A DNA stretch of 64,000 nucleotides from Pyrobaculum arsenaticum DSM 13514 (GCF_000016385.1 NC_009376.1:310001-374000), one strand, 5' to 3'. Shown: positions 15,829 through 25,030, counted from the stretch's first letter. Notes: generated by a model from the letters alone, not told the origin. Numbers and translations: made by a program.

Positions 15829-16987
15829 CTTCTACCTTGGCCCATTCGTCTGCGGACACATTATCCCACGTGAAGTTTGCCACGAAGTTTCTACCTATTC
15901 TAGATAAGGCGTCAAAGTTCTCTAGCGTTGCCAAGGTGGCGGAGACCACTTCGTCAAAGTTACCTGGCCGCACCCGTACCACGGCTTCAGTATTGAAGTT
16001 TAGGCGTATTGCAGGTATGGAATACGCAACGACTGGTGTGCCGCATGACAGCGATTCGAGAACTACGAGGGGGAATGCGTCGGCTTTTGTGGGGTATACC
16101 ATAACCTTAGACTGGGCTAGGTAAGCCAAGGCCTCGCCTCTCTCTACGTTGAAGCGGAATTCTATGTCGACTCCAAGCCTCTTCGCAACTTCGGTTACGC
16201 GGATTGCCTCCTCTCGCGCCGCGAAGCCCATTGCGAGGGCCTTTAGCCCCGGCTTGATTCGCTGAAGTTTCTTCACCGCTTGTAAAAAATCGTAGATACC
16301 CTTTTCTGGGGTAATTCTCGCAAAGAATACGAGGTCATAGCGCCTCTCGGGCACGTTTGCGACTGGGCAAGGGTCCACCCCAACTCCTGGATTGAGTACG
16401 ACTATGTCCCCGCGCACGCCCAACAGCTGGAGTTCATATGGTATAGATTTCGACACGGCGAGGGTCTTGTTGCGTTCTAGTAATTTTTTGTAGGATAAAA
16501 GCCGCAAATAGCCGCGCAAGGCTTTCACGATGGGCATGCGGTTGACTCCTCGGACGTTTTTCCAATAGAGGATAAACCCCCTCCCCTCTTCCACAGAGAG
16601 AGATCCCACAACAGGAGTTACTTGTAGCAACATAGTCCACCTAAATTGGCGTGGGAATCCCGCAGGTATGTAGGGATGTTCGTGGGGAATATATACGAAG
16701 TCGCACCCGTCTTTTCCCAGCTTTTTTGCCAGCTTCTTGCCGTATTTTACATAGCAATCCCTATTACCTGCGCATTGTGAGAGGGGCTCTGTCTCTATGG
16801 CTTTTTTTACAATGTTGAGGAGGACGCTGTGGGGGCCGAGATATGTGGTGATCTCCCTTGTGAGGTTTTGCTTTACGTCTTGGGGCATGTAAAGGCGATA
16901 TGCCTCCTCGGGGAAGCCTAATGCAGATCTCAGCGATCTGTAAGTGCCTCCTGTTAGCGAACCTGCAGGCGAGAATATGCAAATCAT
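15809..16987 (-). CDS. GT4-family glycosyltransferase
   Basis: A GT-B enzyme of 392 aa starting with MICIFSPAGSLTGGTYRSLR. The donor domain has DLVFFARITPEKGIYDFLQA (about residue 218) and ADAFPLVVLESLSCGTPVVA, where D and E frame the nucleotide-sugar site (E-x7-E-like). An odd feature is a short Cys pair, CAGNRDC, near residue 72. It is convergent with and overlaps the GT4 gene at 14662. Upstream it overlaps by 4 nt the end of the frameshifted GT4 (16984), so the two minus genes form one operon. Sugar and acceptor are unknown. Confidence 0.82.
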   Translation of the reverse strand: MICIFSPAGSLTGGTYRSLRSALGFPEEAYRLYMPQDVKQNLTREITTYLGPHSVLLNIVKKAIETEPLSQCAGNRDCYVKYGKKLAKKLGKDGCDFVYIPHEHPYIPAGFPRQFRWTMLLQVTPVVGSLSVEEGRGFILYWKNVRGVNRMPIVKALRGYLRLLSYKKLLERNKTLAVSKSIPYELQLLGVRGDIVVLNPGVGVDPCPVANVPERRYDLVFFARITPEKGIYDFLQAVKKLQRIKPGLKALAMGFAAREEAIRVTEVAKRLGVDIEFRFNVERGEALAYLAQSKVMVYPTKADAFPLVVLESLSCGTPVVAYSIPAIRLNFNTEAVVRVRPGNFDEVVSATLATLENFDALSRIGRNFVANFTWDNVSADEWAKVEAIQKES

Positions 16988-18154
16988 ACTGATTCAAGCA
17001 GCTTACGGGCTCTCTCCGCTAGCTTCTCCCATGTATAGCTACGCTCCAGTTTAACTCTGGCGTTTTTGCCCAAGTATTTTCTAAGCCCCTCGTCCTTGGC
17101 TAACTCCAATATAGCCTCTGCGAGCTTTATTGGCTGATCTAACTCTATGATGTAGGCGTCTTTTCCATGCTCTAAGACGCCCCGTGCCCCCAGAGTGGAC
17201 TCGGCAACTATCGCGTTACCAGATGCCATATACTGGAACATGGTGGTGCGCTCGGCGAGATAAACCGCAGGGTAACGGGATCCGGTCATAACCATAATAT
17301 CTGCGGCTCTAAAAAATGAAAGCCTTAGGGGGTCGTTATATGTTGGGGTCCTTTCTATTTTCACTACGTTCTTTATACCGTAGCTTCTGGCTAGTTCCAC
17401 GACTCTTGGCGACGTCTGGAGTAGAAGAACTGCGTCTTTTTCCTTCTCTTCTATTAGTTTAAATGCCTTAGACTAATTTTTCAACGCCTAGGACGTCTCT
17501 ACCTCCTACTTCCCACACGCCGCCGCTGTAGGCCACCCTGACCTTGTCCGAGACATGGGGGTACTTTTCTAGAAATAAGCTTGACGGCACCGACAACGGG
17601 TCAAACTCGGAAAGATCTATGCCTAATGGCAAATACTCCACGCTGATACCGAGCTTGTTGAGTATTTCGTAAATTGCCTTGGACCAAGCTATTACCAAGT
17701 TAGCTTTTTTTAAAAATTTGTAATCCATGACATTTAGGTGTAGCCGATCGAGTTCACAGCTCCTGAAGTCCATAAGATCGACAATGACTTTTCGACGCGA
17801 AGCTCTAGTTGCATATACAGCGTGTGGGTTCATTACGATTATGCCGCTCGTCTCTAGCTTTAATAAGTAGGGCAAGTAGAGGATCTCCAGAGCCATTACG
17901 TTCAGCGCAACGCCTTTATCTTGTCTCCTGCAGTTGTACATCATGGAGAGAGGATCTCTAATCGTTGTCTTTGATCCACCGCCCGTGTCTCGTGGTGCGG
18001 TTAAAACTCTGCGCGTTTTCCCAGGGTTAAGGTAGTGGCCCAAGAAAGTCCTCAGCCAGTAGGAGCGGACGGCACAACATTTGGCGAAAAAACGCGGGCG
18101 GGGGTAAAAATGAGGATCTAGTCCAGTCATGTAGATCCACCTATTGACTGCCAC
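16984..18154 (-). pseudogene. GT4-family glycosyltransferase split by a frameshift
   Basis: Two frames make one gene. The first (GTG 18154) covers the acceptor domain (VIVDLMDFRS, LVIAWSKAIYEIL) and ends at TAA 17468 after DVLGVEKLV. One base over, the frame continues SKAFKLIEEKEKDAVLLLQT and then KIERTPTYNDPLRLSFFRA and LAERTTMFQYMASGNAIVAE to 16984. The paralogue at 14662 reads GIDTLMYAFSLLERRRRDVF with no break at this place, which fixes the frameshift at about 17465-17475. The restored protein would be about 390 aa, equal to the paralogue. Either it is a recent mutation or a sequencing error. A symmetric TATA block at 18173-18182 is its promoter. Confidence 0.75.
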
Positions 18155-18172
18155 TAGCGCCTTTATGCCGCG

Positions 18173-18182
18173 CTTTTAAAAG
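18173..18182. promoter_or_regulatory. Palindromic TATA block between divergent glycosyltransferases
   Basis: CTTTTAAAAG is a perfect palindrome. It lies about 23 nt before the GTG at 18154 on the minus strand, so it fits that gene. On the + strand it would give a transcript starting near 18204, upstream of the GT2 gene. Confidence 0.45.
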
Positions 18183-18278
18183 ATAGCCGCCTTGGGTCAT
18201 CCTACGCATCTAATCGCCGTTTACAGCTATTGCCGCAACACTGCTTTATGGTTTTTAATACGTCTCTTTAAGCCACAG

Positions 18279-19235
18279 GTGGCAAGTCGGAGCATTACTG
18301 TGGGCATTTTGGGGAAGAACAGCGAATGGATTTTGCGCTACAGCACCAAATCAATACGCGCCGCTTTGGGGTACATCCGGGAAAAGGGGGTTACTTCGGT
18401 GGAGGTGTTATACGTCGACGGGGGGTCAAAGGATAGCTCAATTGAGGTGGTAAGAGATGCGCTAGGGAATGCTGTTAGGGTAGTGGACGCCTCGGGGACT
18501 AACATACCCGAGGCGCGGAATATAGTTGTAAAGGAGTCTTCTGGCGACTATATAGTTTATTGGGATAGTGATATCCTGGCGCCTCGGTACATTCTAGCGA
18601 ATCTCCTAGATGTAGACAAACCAATCGTGGCCCCCGAGCGGTATGATGTTTATGTGGAGAGCGATGCAGAGATAGAGGCACTTCTCCGCAAGGTGGAAGA
18701 GGTGAAGAGCACCCCGTCTGTGAAGGAGGTTGCCTTTGTGGTTTTCAGCATCACTCTTTTCAAGAGGGAAGTGTTTGATAGAGTAGGGCTTTTCGATGAG
18801 CGGATGACACAAGCTGAGGATCGAGATTTTGGTATTAGGGCGCGGTGCAAGGGCTACAAGTCATATATCACAAGTGATGTAGTCTACGATGTGAATAGGC
18901 GTATAAAGAGCGATGTGCCCGTCACCACGCCACTTAGGCAGTACATGAGGGGGATATTAAAAAAGGCGGCGATCTACGCATACACGCCCTCGCCTAGGCA
19001 AAAACGTAACACGGCGCTCTTCGGCGCGTTGCATATCGCCGCGGCCGCCTCGCTCTTCACAACCCCTCTATTCGCCATCGGCGAGGTTCTACCACTGCTC
19101 TACATGGCGTACAAATATGGCCTCTCAAAAGGCGGCGAAATGTGGCTGAAATCCCTCGCTTTGTACACTTTCATGGCTTTAGTGACGCCTTACGTTATGC
19201 TTAGAAATATTTGTAAAGTGCTGGAGGAGCTGTAG
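18279..19235 (+). CDS. GT2-family glycosyltransferase with C-terminal membrane anchor
   Basis: A GT-A fold family GT2 enzyme. SITVGILGKNSEWILRYS opens the nucleotide-binding domain, VLYVDGGSKDSSIEVV is the uridine-contact strand, VYWDSDILAP has the DXD metal site, and FDERMTQAEDRDFGIRAR carries the catalytic-loop acidic residues. Two or three hydrophobic segments follow from about residue 245 on, fixing it to the membrane. I prefer GTG 18279: a TATA-like TTTTTAATA at 18252-18260 is 24 nt upstream, and the GT domain begins right after. A longer frame to TTG 18192 is open. It is divergent from the frameshifted GT4 and upstream of another GT4. Confidence 0.8.
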   Translation: MASRSITVGILGKNSEWILRYSTKSIRAALGYIREKGVTSVEVLYVDGGSKDSSIEVVRDALGNAVRVVDASGTNIPEARNIVVKESSGDYIVYWDSDILAPRYILANLLDVDKPIVAPERYDVYVESDAEIEALLRKVEEVKSTPSVKEVAFVVFSITLFKREVFDRVGLFDERMTQAEDRDFGIRARCKGYKSYITSDVVYDVNRRIKSDVPVTTPLRQYMRGILKKAAIYAYTPSPRQKRNTALFGALHIAAAASLFTTPLFAIGEVLPLLYMAYKYGLSKGGEMWLKSLALYTFMALVTPYVMLRNICKVLEEL

Positions 19236-19287
19236 CGAGCCGGAGGCTTCGGTTGAAATAAATTTAACTGCGACGTTTGCACGTTCT

Positions 19288-20523
19288 GTGAACTATAGCG
19301 TTGTCGCACACCGCTTCTGGGGCGACCCAGGTGGGGGGCAATTGGTATGTGCCGCCGTTGCCTACTCGTTGGAGGGACTTGGTCTAACGCCTGTGTTGTC
19401 CGGGGTGTTCAAGTTTGACCCAGCAAAGTACAAGGAATGGTTCGGCATAGATCTGTCGAGATACCCCGTCGTCACGTTACCGTTTGAGCTGAATGCCTTC
19501 GGTCTCTACTCCCGCCTAGCTTCGTGGTGGCCGGCTAAAAAAGCTATAGATAAATACAAGCCGTCGTTGGTGTTTATAGATGAGCCGACTTATAAACCTC
19601 TGGCTAAAGGGAGAATGTATCGGCTTATAGAATACATTCATTTTCCGCTGGAGGTGGTTCTCAGCCCCGAGATTAAGAAACGGGCGTATGCGGAGGGCCG
19701 TGATCCTTACTTCGAAGAGCGGTACTCGAAATTCCCGCTCAACGTGTACTGGTGGCTTTTCTCGAAGCTGTTGCCAATGGTTAAAAGAGAGAATCCTTTC
19801 CACTCGGCCGATCTCGTCCTCGTGAACTCCCGGTGGACGGCCGACCTGGTGCAACTCGCCTTTGGGGAGAGGCCGGAGGTGCTCAACCCGCCCATAGCGC
19901 CTAATGTCGACGTGATGGAGAGGCCGAGGCCCTTCGAGGAGCGTAAGCCTATCGTCGTCATGCTAGGCCGCTTCTCGCAGGAGAAGCGCTACCACTGGGT
20001 GGTAAGGGAGGTTGCGCCGCGCCTCGTTAAGGAGATCCCCGGCGCTAGGCTTGTTATTTTCGGCGGGGCGGCCACGCCGACGCTGAGGGCCTACTACGAG
20101 CGCGTCAAGAGCCTCGCCTCGGAGGCGGGGCTGAGGGTCTCAGACGACTTGTCCAAGGAGGCCGATGTCTATCTTGTGGCCAACGCCCCCCGCCGCCTCA
20201 TAAACGAGGTGATGGACGGGGCTAGGGCGTTTCTCCACGCGACGATAAACGAGCACTGGGGCATCGCGGTGGCAGAGGCCATGGCCCGTGGATTGCCAGT
20301 GGTTGTCCACAAAAGCGGCGGCGCCTGGACAGACCTGGCGGAAGAGGGCCGCGTCGGCTTGGGCTACGAAGACGCCGGCGGGGCAGTAGACGCGGTGGCG
20401 CGGCTCCTCACAGACGGCAGGCAGTGGGCCGTCCTATCGGCGAAGAGCGTGGAGAAAGCCAGGGGCCTGCGCCTAGAGATCTTTGCGCAGAAATTTGGCG
20501 AGTTTGTAAGAAGCTTGTCATAA
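19288..20523 (+). CDS. GT4-family glycosyltransferase, ALG11-like
   Basis: A GT-B enzyme of 411 aa. NYSVVAHRFWGDPGGGQ carries the glycine-rich loop. LVLVNSRWTADLV is the end of the N-domain. IVVMLGRFSQEKRYHWVVRE opens the donor domain, and INEHWGIAVAEAMARGLPVV is the E-x7-E donor motif. The PGGG start and the motif NEHWGIAVAEAMA recall the ALG11 mannosyltransferase group of the dolichol-linked glycan pathway, so a mannosyl transfer in N-glycan assembly is a fair guess. It is the last gene of the island. GTG 19288 is the chosen start. Confidence 0.8.
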   Translation: MNYSVVAHRFWGDPGGGQLVCAAVAYSLEGLGLTPVLSGVFKFDPAKYKEWFGIDLSRYPVVTLPFELNAFGLYSRLASWWPAKKAIDKYKPSLVFIDEPTYKPLAKGRMYRLIEYIHFPLEVVLSPEIKKRAYAEGRDPYFEERYSKFPLNVYWWLFSKLLPMVKRENPFHSADLVLVNSRWTADLVQLAFGERPEVLNPPIAPNVDVMERPRPFEERKPIVVMLGRFSQEKRYHWVVREVAPRLVKEIPGARLVIFGGAATPTLRAYYERVKSLASEAGLRVSDDLSKEADVYLVANAPRRLINEVMDGARAFLHATINEHWGIAVAEAMARGLPVVVHKSGGAWTDLAEEGRVGLGYEDAGGAVDAVARLLTDGRQWAVLSAKSVEKARGLRLEIFAQKFGEFVRSLS

Positions 20524-20550
20524 CGATTCAGTTATTTTAGTGATGAGTAA

Positions 20551-20676
20551 CATACGTGTTTTCTTACTGCTGAGGAGAAGAGGCGGTTTTTGAAAGCACT
20601 GGAAGAGGATCGAGAGTTACGCCAAGCTGTGGCAGGTCTTCTCGGCCTCGGCGTGGTGCTGGGGCTCTGTCTCTAA
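20551..20676 (+). pseudogene. N-terminal fragment of a DUF3782-like protein
   Basis: After a TAA at 20548 the frame reads FLTAEEKRRFLKALEEDREL and RQAVAGLLGLGVVLGL, then stops at 20674. This opening, with T-E-E-K-R-x-F-L-x-A-L-E-x-D and AVAGLLGL, is the start of a family common in Thermoproteales (DUF3782 type, PD-(D/E)XK-like). No start codon is present and the remaining part is absent, so only a relic is left. Confidence 0.45.
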
Positions 20677-20914
20677 GGCGGATGTTGTAGAAGCCGCATT
20701 TGGAAGAAAACACCCCCAAATTGGCGGGGGCGCGGATAAGAGGCGAGGCAAGGAGTATGCAAGGGTAAAGGCGTCTTGATATACGGCTAATAATTTTTGA
20801 ATGGGATGTGGCTGGATTTCCGTGTGGGCCGCGCGGCGGGGGTGTGTGGGGTTTTGGCTTTCTGTAGGGGTGGGTTGTTGCTAAAGTATATAACTGGCCG
20901 CGATGTGGGGGGTT
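20677..20914 (+). promoter_or_regulatory. Intergenic stretch with the promoter of the S9 peptidase
   Basis: Nothing coding is seen here. AAAGTATATAAC at 20883-20894 is a good TATA box centred about 26 nt before ATG 20915, which decides the start of the peptidase in favour of ATG 20915 over ATG 20903. Confidence 0.5.
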
Positions 20915-22624
20915 ATGGAGCTGTTGGTGAGGAGGGTGCTTTCGGTTAGGTCTGCCACTGCTCCTAGGCTTGGGGCTGGGGGGTTGGTGTTTTATCTCAG
21001 CGACGTGACGGGGGTTCAGCAGTTGTGGTTTTTCGATGGGTCGCGGCACGACGTATACGCGCCGGTTGAGGGCCGTGTTGGGGACTACCGCGTCTCGAAA
21101 GACGGCGTGGTGGCCGTTGCGGTTGACAGGGACGGGGACGAGAAGTGGAGGCTGTACCTCCTGGGTGATGACCTCATGGAGGTCTCGGCTGAGGGCGTTA
21201 ACAGCCTGGGGGCGTGGTCCCCCGACGGGTCGGCGCTGGCCTTTACAAGCACTAAGGACAGCCCATCGGATTTCCACCTCTACGTCTACCGCCGCGGCGA
21301 GGGGGAAGTGGAGAGGCTGGCCGAGCTGGGGGGGATAAACGTGGTGGAGGAGTGGTCCGAGGCGGGGATCTTCGTGACGCACTACGAAACAAACTTGGAC
21401 AGTACTATCTACCTATTCCGAGACGGCGAATTAAAGGAGCTTACGAAACACAGCGGCGAGGCGCTTAACTTCTCCCCTCGCTACGTGGGGGGTGGGAAGG
21501 CCCTCTTCTTGACAAATGCGGATTGGGAGTACGTGGGGGTTGCTCAGATGGACTTGGCGACCGGCTCCTGGAAGTACCTTGTGCAACTTGACAGAGACGT
21601 GGAGAGGTTCGACGTGTGGGGGAACTACCTCGTGTTCTCGGTGAATGAGGAGGGGCGCTCCGGCCTGTACCAGATGCACATCCCATCTGGCCTCACGTAC
21701 AAGCTACCGGCGCCAGCTGGGGTGGCGACGCACCTCGAGTACAGAGACGGGGTGGTGCTCTTCTCCCTGTCCGCCGTTAATAAGGGCCACGAGGTCTATG
21801 TATACAAAGACGGGGCGGTGAGGCAGCTGACCCGCTCGCCCCGCTTCGGGGCGCCGCTTGAGCAGATCCCGGAGCCTCGCTCTGTGTGGTACCCCAGTTT
21901 CGACGGGCGCAAGATACAGGCCAACATATACGCCCCTCCTGGCGAGCCTAGGGGCGTGGTGGTGTACCTCCACGGAGGGCCCGAGAGCCAGGACCGGCCG
22001 GAGTTCAAGCCGCTAGTCGCCGCCATGGTCTCCGCGGGTCTCCTCGTCGCGGCGCCTAATTACCGTGGCAGCACAGGCTTCGGCAAGTCCTTCGTCCACC
22101 TAGACGACGTGGAGAGGCGGTGGGACGCCGTGAGGGACGTGGAGGTCTTCGCGAAGTGGTTGCAGGAGGAGGGAATTGCGAGGGGGAGGCCGTGCGTCGC
22201 CGGTGGCTCATACGGCGGCTACCTCACCCTCATGGCCTTGGCCACCGCGCCGGATCTCTGGGCCTGCGGCGTGGAGATGGTGGGCATCTTCAACTTGGTG
22301 TCTTTCTTGGAGAGGACTGCGGCCTGGCGGAGGCGGTACAGGGAGGCGGAGTACGGCTCTCTCGACAAGCAAAAAGACGTCCTCGTCCAGCTGAGCCCTG
22401 CCTCTCACGTGGACAAGATCAGGGCCCCCCTCATGGTGGTCCACGGCGCGAATGACATCAGGGTGCCTGTTTACGAGGCTGAGCAACTGGTGCAGAGGCT
22501 GAGGGAGCTGGGGAGAGAGGCGAAGGCGCTTATCCTGCCCGACGAGGGTCACGTAATTACAAAGGTGGAAAACCGGGTGAAGGTATACACGGAGGTGATT
22601 AAGTTTATTTTGCAACATGTTTAA
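20915..22624 (+). CDS. S9-family serine peptidase (acylaminoacyl-peptidase type)
   Basis: A prolyl-oligopeptidase-family enzyme of about 569 aa. Residues 1-310 form a beta-propeller, seen as repeated blades such as VFYLSDVTGVQQLWFF and AWSPDGSALAFTSTKD. The alpha/beta-hydrolase domain follows: VVYLHGGPESQ (oxyanion region), AGGSYGGYLTLMAL with the nucleophile Ser, GANDIRVPV with the catalytic Asp, and PDEGHVIT with the catalytic His. It should cleave short peptides or acylated N-termini in the cytoplasm; no signal peptide is seen. The size matches archaeal acylaminoacyl-peptidases. ATG 20915 fits the TATA box. The radical SAM gene starts 35 nt after its stop on the same strand. Confidence 0.87.
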   Translation: MELLVRRVLSVRSATAPRLGAGGLVFYLSDVTGVQQLWFFDGSRHDVYAPVEGRVGDYRVSKDGVVAVAVDRDGDEKWRLYLLGDDLMEVSAEGVNSLGAWSPDGSALAFTSTKDSPSDFHLYVYRRGEGEVERLAELGGINVVEEWSEAGIFVTHYETNLDSTIYLFRDGELKELTKHSGEALNFSPRYVGGGKALFLTNADWEYVGVAQMDLATGSWKYLVQLDRDVERFDVWGNYLVFSVNEEGRSGLYQMHIPSGLTYKLPAPAGVATHLEYRDGVVLFSLSAVNKGHEVYVYKDGAVRQLTRSPRFGAPLEQIPEPRSVWYPSFDGRKIQANIYAPPGEPRGVVVYLHGGPESQDRPEFKPLVAAMVSAGLLVAAPNYRGSTGFGKSFVHLDDVERRWDAVRDVEVFAKWLQEEGIARGRPCVAGGSYGGYLTLMALATAPDLWACGVEMVGIFNLVSFLERTAAWRRRYREAEYGSLDKQKDVLVQLSPASHVDKIRAPLMVVHGANDIRVPVYEAEQLVQRLRELGREAKALILPDEGHVITKVENRVKVYTEVIKFILQHV

Positions 22625-22659
22625 AGAGGCGGTGTGGCTCTACCTGAGCCTCCGATGGT

Positions 22660-23802
22660 GTGAGGAGACGGCGGATTGCCGAACGCCGCGATGGCTTGCC
22701 CCTCCGTTGGGCACAGCATAGGGCCGGGGCTGTGTTGTGGTTTGTCTTGACCACCGGCGCTTGCAACCTTGCGTGTAAGTACTGCGGGGGGTCTTTCAGC
22801 AATAAGCATTCGCCGTGGCGACCCAGAGCGGCCCCAGGGGAGGTCGCCAAGTTCATAGCGTCTAGGGACTCCTCGCCTGTGGTGTTCTTCTACGGCGGTG
22901 AGCCGTTGCTAAACCCCCAATACATCGCCAAGGTGATGGACGCGTTGGGCAACGCGAGATTTGGCATACAGACCAACGGCACCCTCGTCAAGCGGCTTCC
23001 CACAGAGCTGTGGCGGCGCTTCTCCACTGTCCTACTCTCTATTGACGGACCTAAAGAGGTTACTGACTATTACAGGGGGGTCGGGGTGTACGACAAGGTT
23101 GTGGACGCTTTGCGCTGGCTTAAAAACGAGGTGGGGTGTCGGTGCAAGGTAATAGCTAGGATGGCGGTGTCCAAGAGGTCGCAACTGTACCGCGACGTGG
23201 TCCACCTCCTCGGGCTGGGGTTCGACGCTGTTCACTGGCAGCTGAACGTTATATGGACGGAGGAGTGGGGGCCGGCCGAGTTTTTGAAGTGGGCTGAGGA
23301 GAGCTACCTCCCCGACGTGGGGAAGCTCAGGGATCTCTTCCTCGCCGAGGCTCGGCGGGGACGTGTCCTGGGGATTATCCCATTCCTCGGCATATACCGC
23401 GCGCTTCTGGTAAGGCCTTACGACTGGGTGCCCTGCGGCGCGGGGAAACACTCCTTTGCTATAAACACAGACGGCCGCGTACTCCACTGCCCCATAGCCG
23501 TATCTGAGAAGTGGGCCACCGCCGGCCACATCAAGATCGGCATTAAAAACGGTGTCAAGCTCAAGGACAAGTGCCTCACCTGCGAGTACCGCCATGTCTG
23601 CGGCGGCCGTTGCCTCTACACCCACTACGAGGATTACTGGGGCGAGGAGGGGTTTGACGCTGTGTGCCAGGTGACAAAACGGACCATACGGATACTAGAA
23701 GAGGGGGCCCCTATTCTGGCAGAGCTGATGCGAGGTGGGGTGGTTAGGAAGGAGGACATCGACTACGACCCGCTTCTGGACTCCACGGAGGTTATACCAT
23801 AA
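22660..23802 (+). CDS. Radical SAM/SPASM enzyme, putative peptide modifier
   Basis: A radical SAM protein of about 380 aa. CNLACKYCGG (C-x3-C-x2-C, about residue 36) binds the [4Fe-4S] cluster that cleaves S-adenosylmethionine; FFYGGEPLLNP is the GGE motif. The C-terminal part has PCGAGKHSFAI, LHCPIAV, CLTCEYRHVCGGRC, a SPASM-type arrangement for extra clusters. Its opening WFVLTTGACNL resembles a family annotated as putative peptide-modifying radical SAM enzymes (AF1577 type, from memory). GTG 22660 is used; GTG 22734, just before the CxxxCxxC region, is an alternative. No small precursor peptide is recognised beside it. The upstream peptidase is the only functional neighbour. Confidence 0.78.
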   Translation: MRRRRIAERRDGLPLRWAQHRAGAVLWFVLTTGACNLACKYCGGSFSNKHSPWRPRAAPGEVAKFIASRDSSPVVFFYGGEPLLNPQYIAKVMDALGNARFGIQTNGTLVKRLPTELWRRFSTVLLSIDGPKEVTDYYRGVGVYDKVVDALRWLKNEVGCRCKVIARMAVSKRSQLYRDVVHLLGLGFDAVHWQLNVIWTEEWGPAEFLKWAEESYLPDVGKLRDLFLAEARRGRVLGIIPFLGIYRALLVRPYDWVPCGAGKHSFAINTDGRVLHCPIAVSEKWATAGHIKIGIKNGVKLKDKCLTCEYRHVCGGRCLYTHYEDYWGEEGFDAVCQVTKRTIRILEEGAPILAELMRGGVVRKEDIDYDPLLDSTEVIP

Positions 23803-23839
23803 CTTTATACCTCCCAAGTAACTTTATATCTCCCAAGTA
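23802..23839 (+). repeat. Two tandem 19-bp repeats in the promoter of the ATPase
   Basis: ACTTTATACCTCCCAAGTA (23802-23820) is followed without gap by ACTTTATATCTCCCAAGTA (23821-23839); they differ in one base. Each unit holds a TATA-like core and a CTCCCAAGT box. The ATPase start GTG 23848 comes 9 bp later, and the TTTATA of the first or second copy is at plausible distance. It may be a duplicated promoter or an operator. Confidence 0.6.
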
Positions 23840-23847
23840 TTTAACAC

Positions 23848-24933
23848 GTGTATTTCGACCCTCGGCCGAAGACTTCGAGGGAAGACCTCTTCGACAGGGA
23901 GGAGGAGGTGGAGAGGATAAAGGCTCTTAGGGCGCCGATAACGCTGGTGCTGGGCCTCCGGAGGGCTGGAAAGTCTTCAGTGATCTTGGTCGCCGCCTCC
24001 GAGATGCCCCACCCCGTGGTGTACATAGATGCCAGGAGGTTTGAGGCAGAGCCCTACCTGACGTTCAAGCACGTGGCTGAGGCGCTGGGAGAGGCCTTGG
24101 CGCAACCCATGAGGAGGTTTCCCAAACTGAGGGAGTACTTGAAAAATGTCAATGGTATTTCCGTGGCGGGTTTTGAGGTCAAAATATCGTGGAGGGAGAG
24201 GGGCTCTCTCGTAGAGGTGTTGGAGTGGCTAAACCGCTGGGCAGAGGAGAATGGGAGAAAGGCTGTTGTGGTGATAGACGAGGCGCAGGAGTTGACGAAG
24301 CTTAAGGGGTACAACTTGTTGAAGCTCTTGGCGTATTCCTATGACAACCTCCGAAACGTGTACTACGTCATGAGCGGCTCTAAGATGGGGCTTTTGAAGA
24401 AGTTTCTAAAACTGGAGGATGCGGGGTCCCCCCTCTACGGCCGCTACATGGAGGTGGTGGAGCTTAGGCCGTTTACGCTGGAAGAGGCCAAGAGATTCTT
24501 GGAGGAGGGGTGTAGGCAGTACGGAGTGCCCCCGCCCGACGCGGAGAAGGTGTATAGGGCGGTGGGGGGCCTGCCGGGGTGGCTCACCTACTTCGGCTAC
24601 ACCTACGTCTCGGTGAGAGACGAAGAGGAGAGCATAAGGCAGACCGTGTCCTACGCAGTGGATCTCATAAAGCAGGAATTTGCCCACTTCCTCGAGGGGA
24701 AGTGGGCCGCGGAGAAGAGGTACCGCGTGATAATGGAAGCCGCGGCTGAATGCGCAGCCTGGTCAGAGCTGAAGAGGGCCGTAGAGGCTTCCGAGGGGAG
24801 GCGCATAAACGACGCAGAGATTACCCGCCTCTTGAAAAACCTAGTTGACTACGGTTTTCTGGAAAAGAGAGGCGACCTCTACTGCCCGCCTGACCCACTC
24901 ATAGCCGCGGCGTTTAGGAAAAAGTACCGCTAG
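23848..24933 (+). CDS. Archaeal ATPase (P-loop, AAA+ family PF01637 type)
   Basis: A 361-aa P-loop ATPase of the archaeal group. The N-terminus FDPRPKTSREDLFDREEEVE is the typical lead-in, LGLRRAGKSSVILV is Walker A, KAVVVIDEAQELT is Walker B, and YVMSGSKMGLL is the sensor-like strand. The C-terminal 100 residues form a winged-helix (ITRLLKNLVDYGFLEKRGDL). Such proteins are abundant in Thermoproteales and their cellular role is unclear. GTG 23848 follows two tandem repeats that may control it. Unlike the ATPases at 10280 and 54410 it is intact. Confidence 0.82.
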   Translation: MYFDPRPKTSREDLFDREEEVERIKALRAPITLVLGLRRAGKSSVILVAASEMPHPVVYIDARRFEAEPYLTFKHVAEALGEALAQPMRRFPKLREYLKNVNGISVAGFEVKISWRERGSLVEVLEWLNRWAEENGRKAVVVIDEAQELTKLKGYNLLKLLAYSYDNLRNVYYVMSGSKMGLLKKFLKLEDAGSPLYGRYMEVVELRPFTLEEAKRFLEEGCRQYGVPPPDAEKVYRAVGGLPGWLTYFGYTYVSVRDEEESIRQTVSYAVDLIKQEFAHFLEGKWAAEKRYRVIMEAAAECAAWSELKRAVEASEGRRINDAEITRLLKNLVDYGFLEKRGDLYCPPDPLIAAAFRKKYR

Positions 24934-25030
24934 CCTATGCACGGCTTTCCAAGTCCTCGCCTATTAGGCGATCACATAAGGCGTTGTAGCTGACCGCCAC
25001 TTGCAGATCCTCCTCAACTGAGACAGGGAC

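Noticed and set aside
20541..20572. Box C/D sRNA candidate (GTGATGA ... CTGA)
   Set aside because: The boxes are only about 30 nt apart with no D'/C' pair, and the region overlaps the start of a DUF3782-like relic.
20564..21382. 272-codon Pro/His-rich minus frame over the S9 peptidase start
   Set aside because: Composition is that of an antisense shadow, and the + strand gene is beyond doubt.
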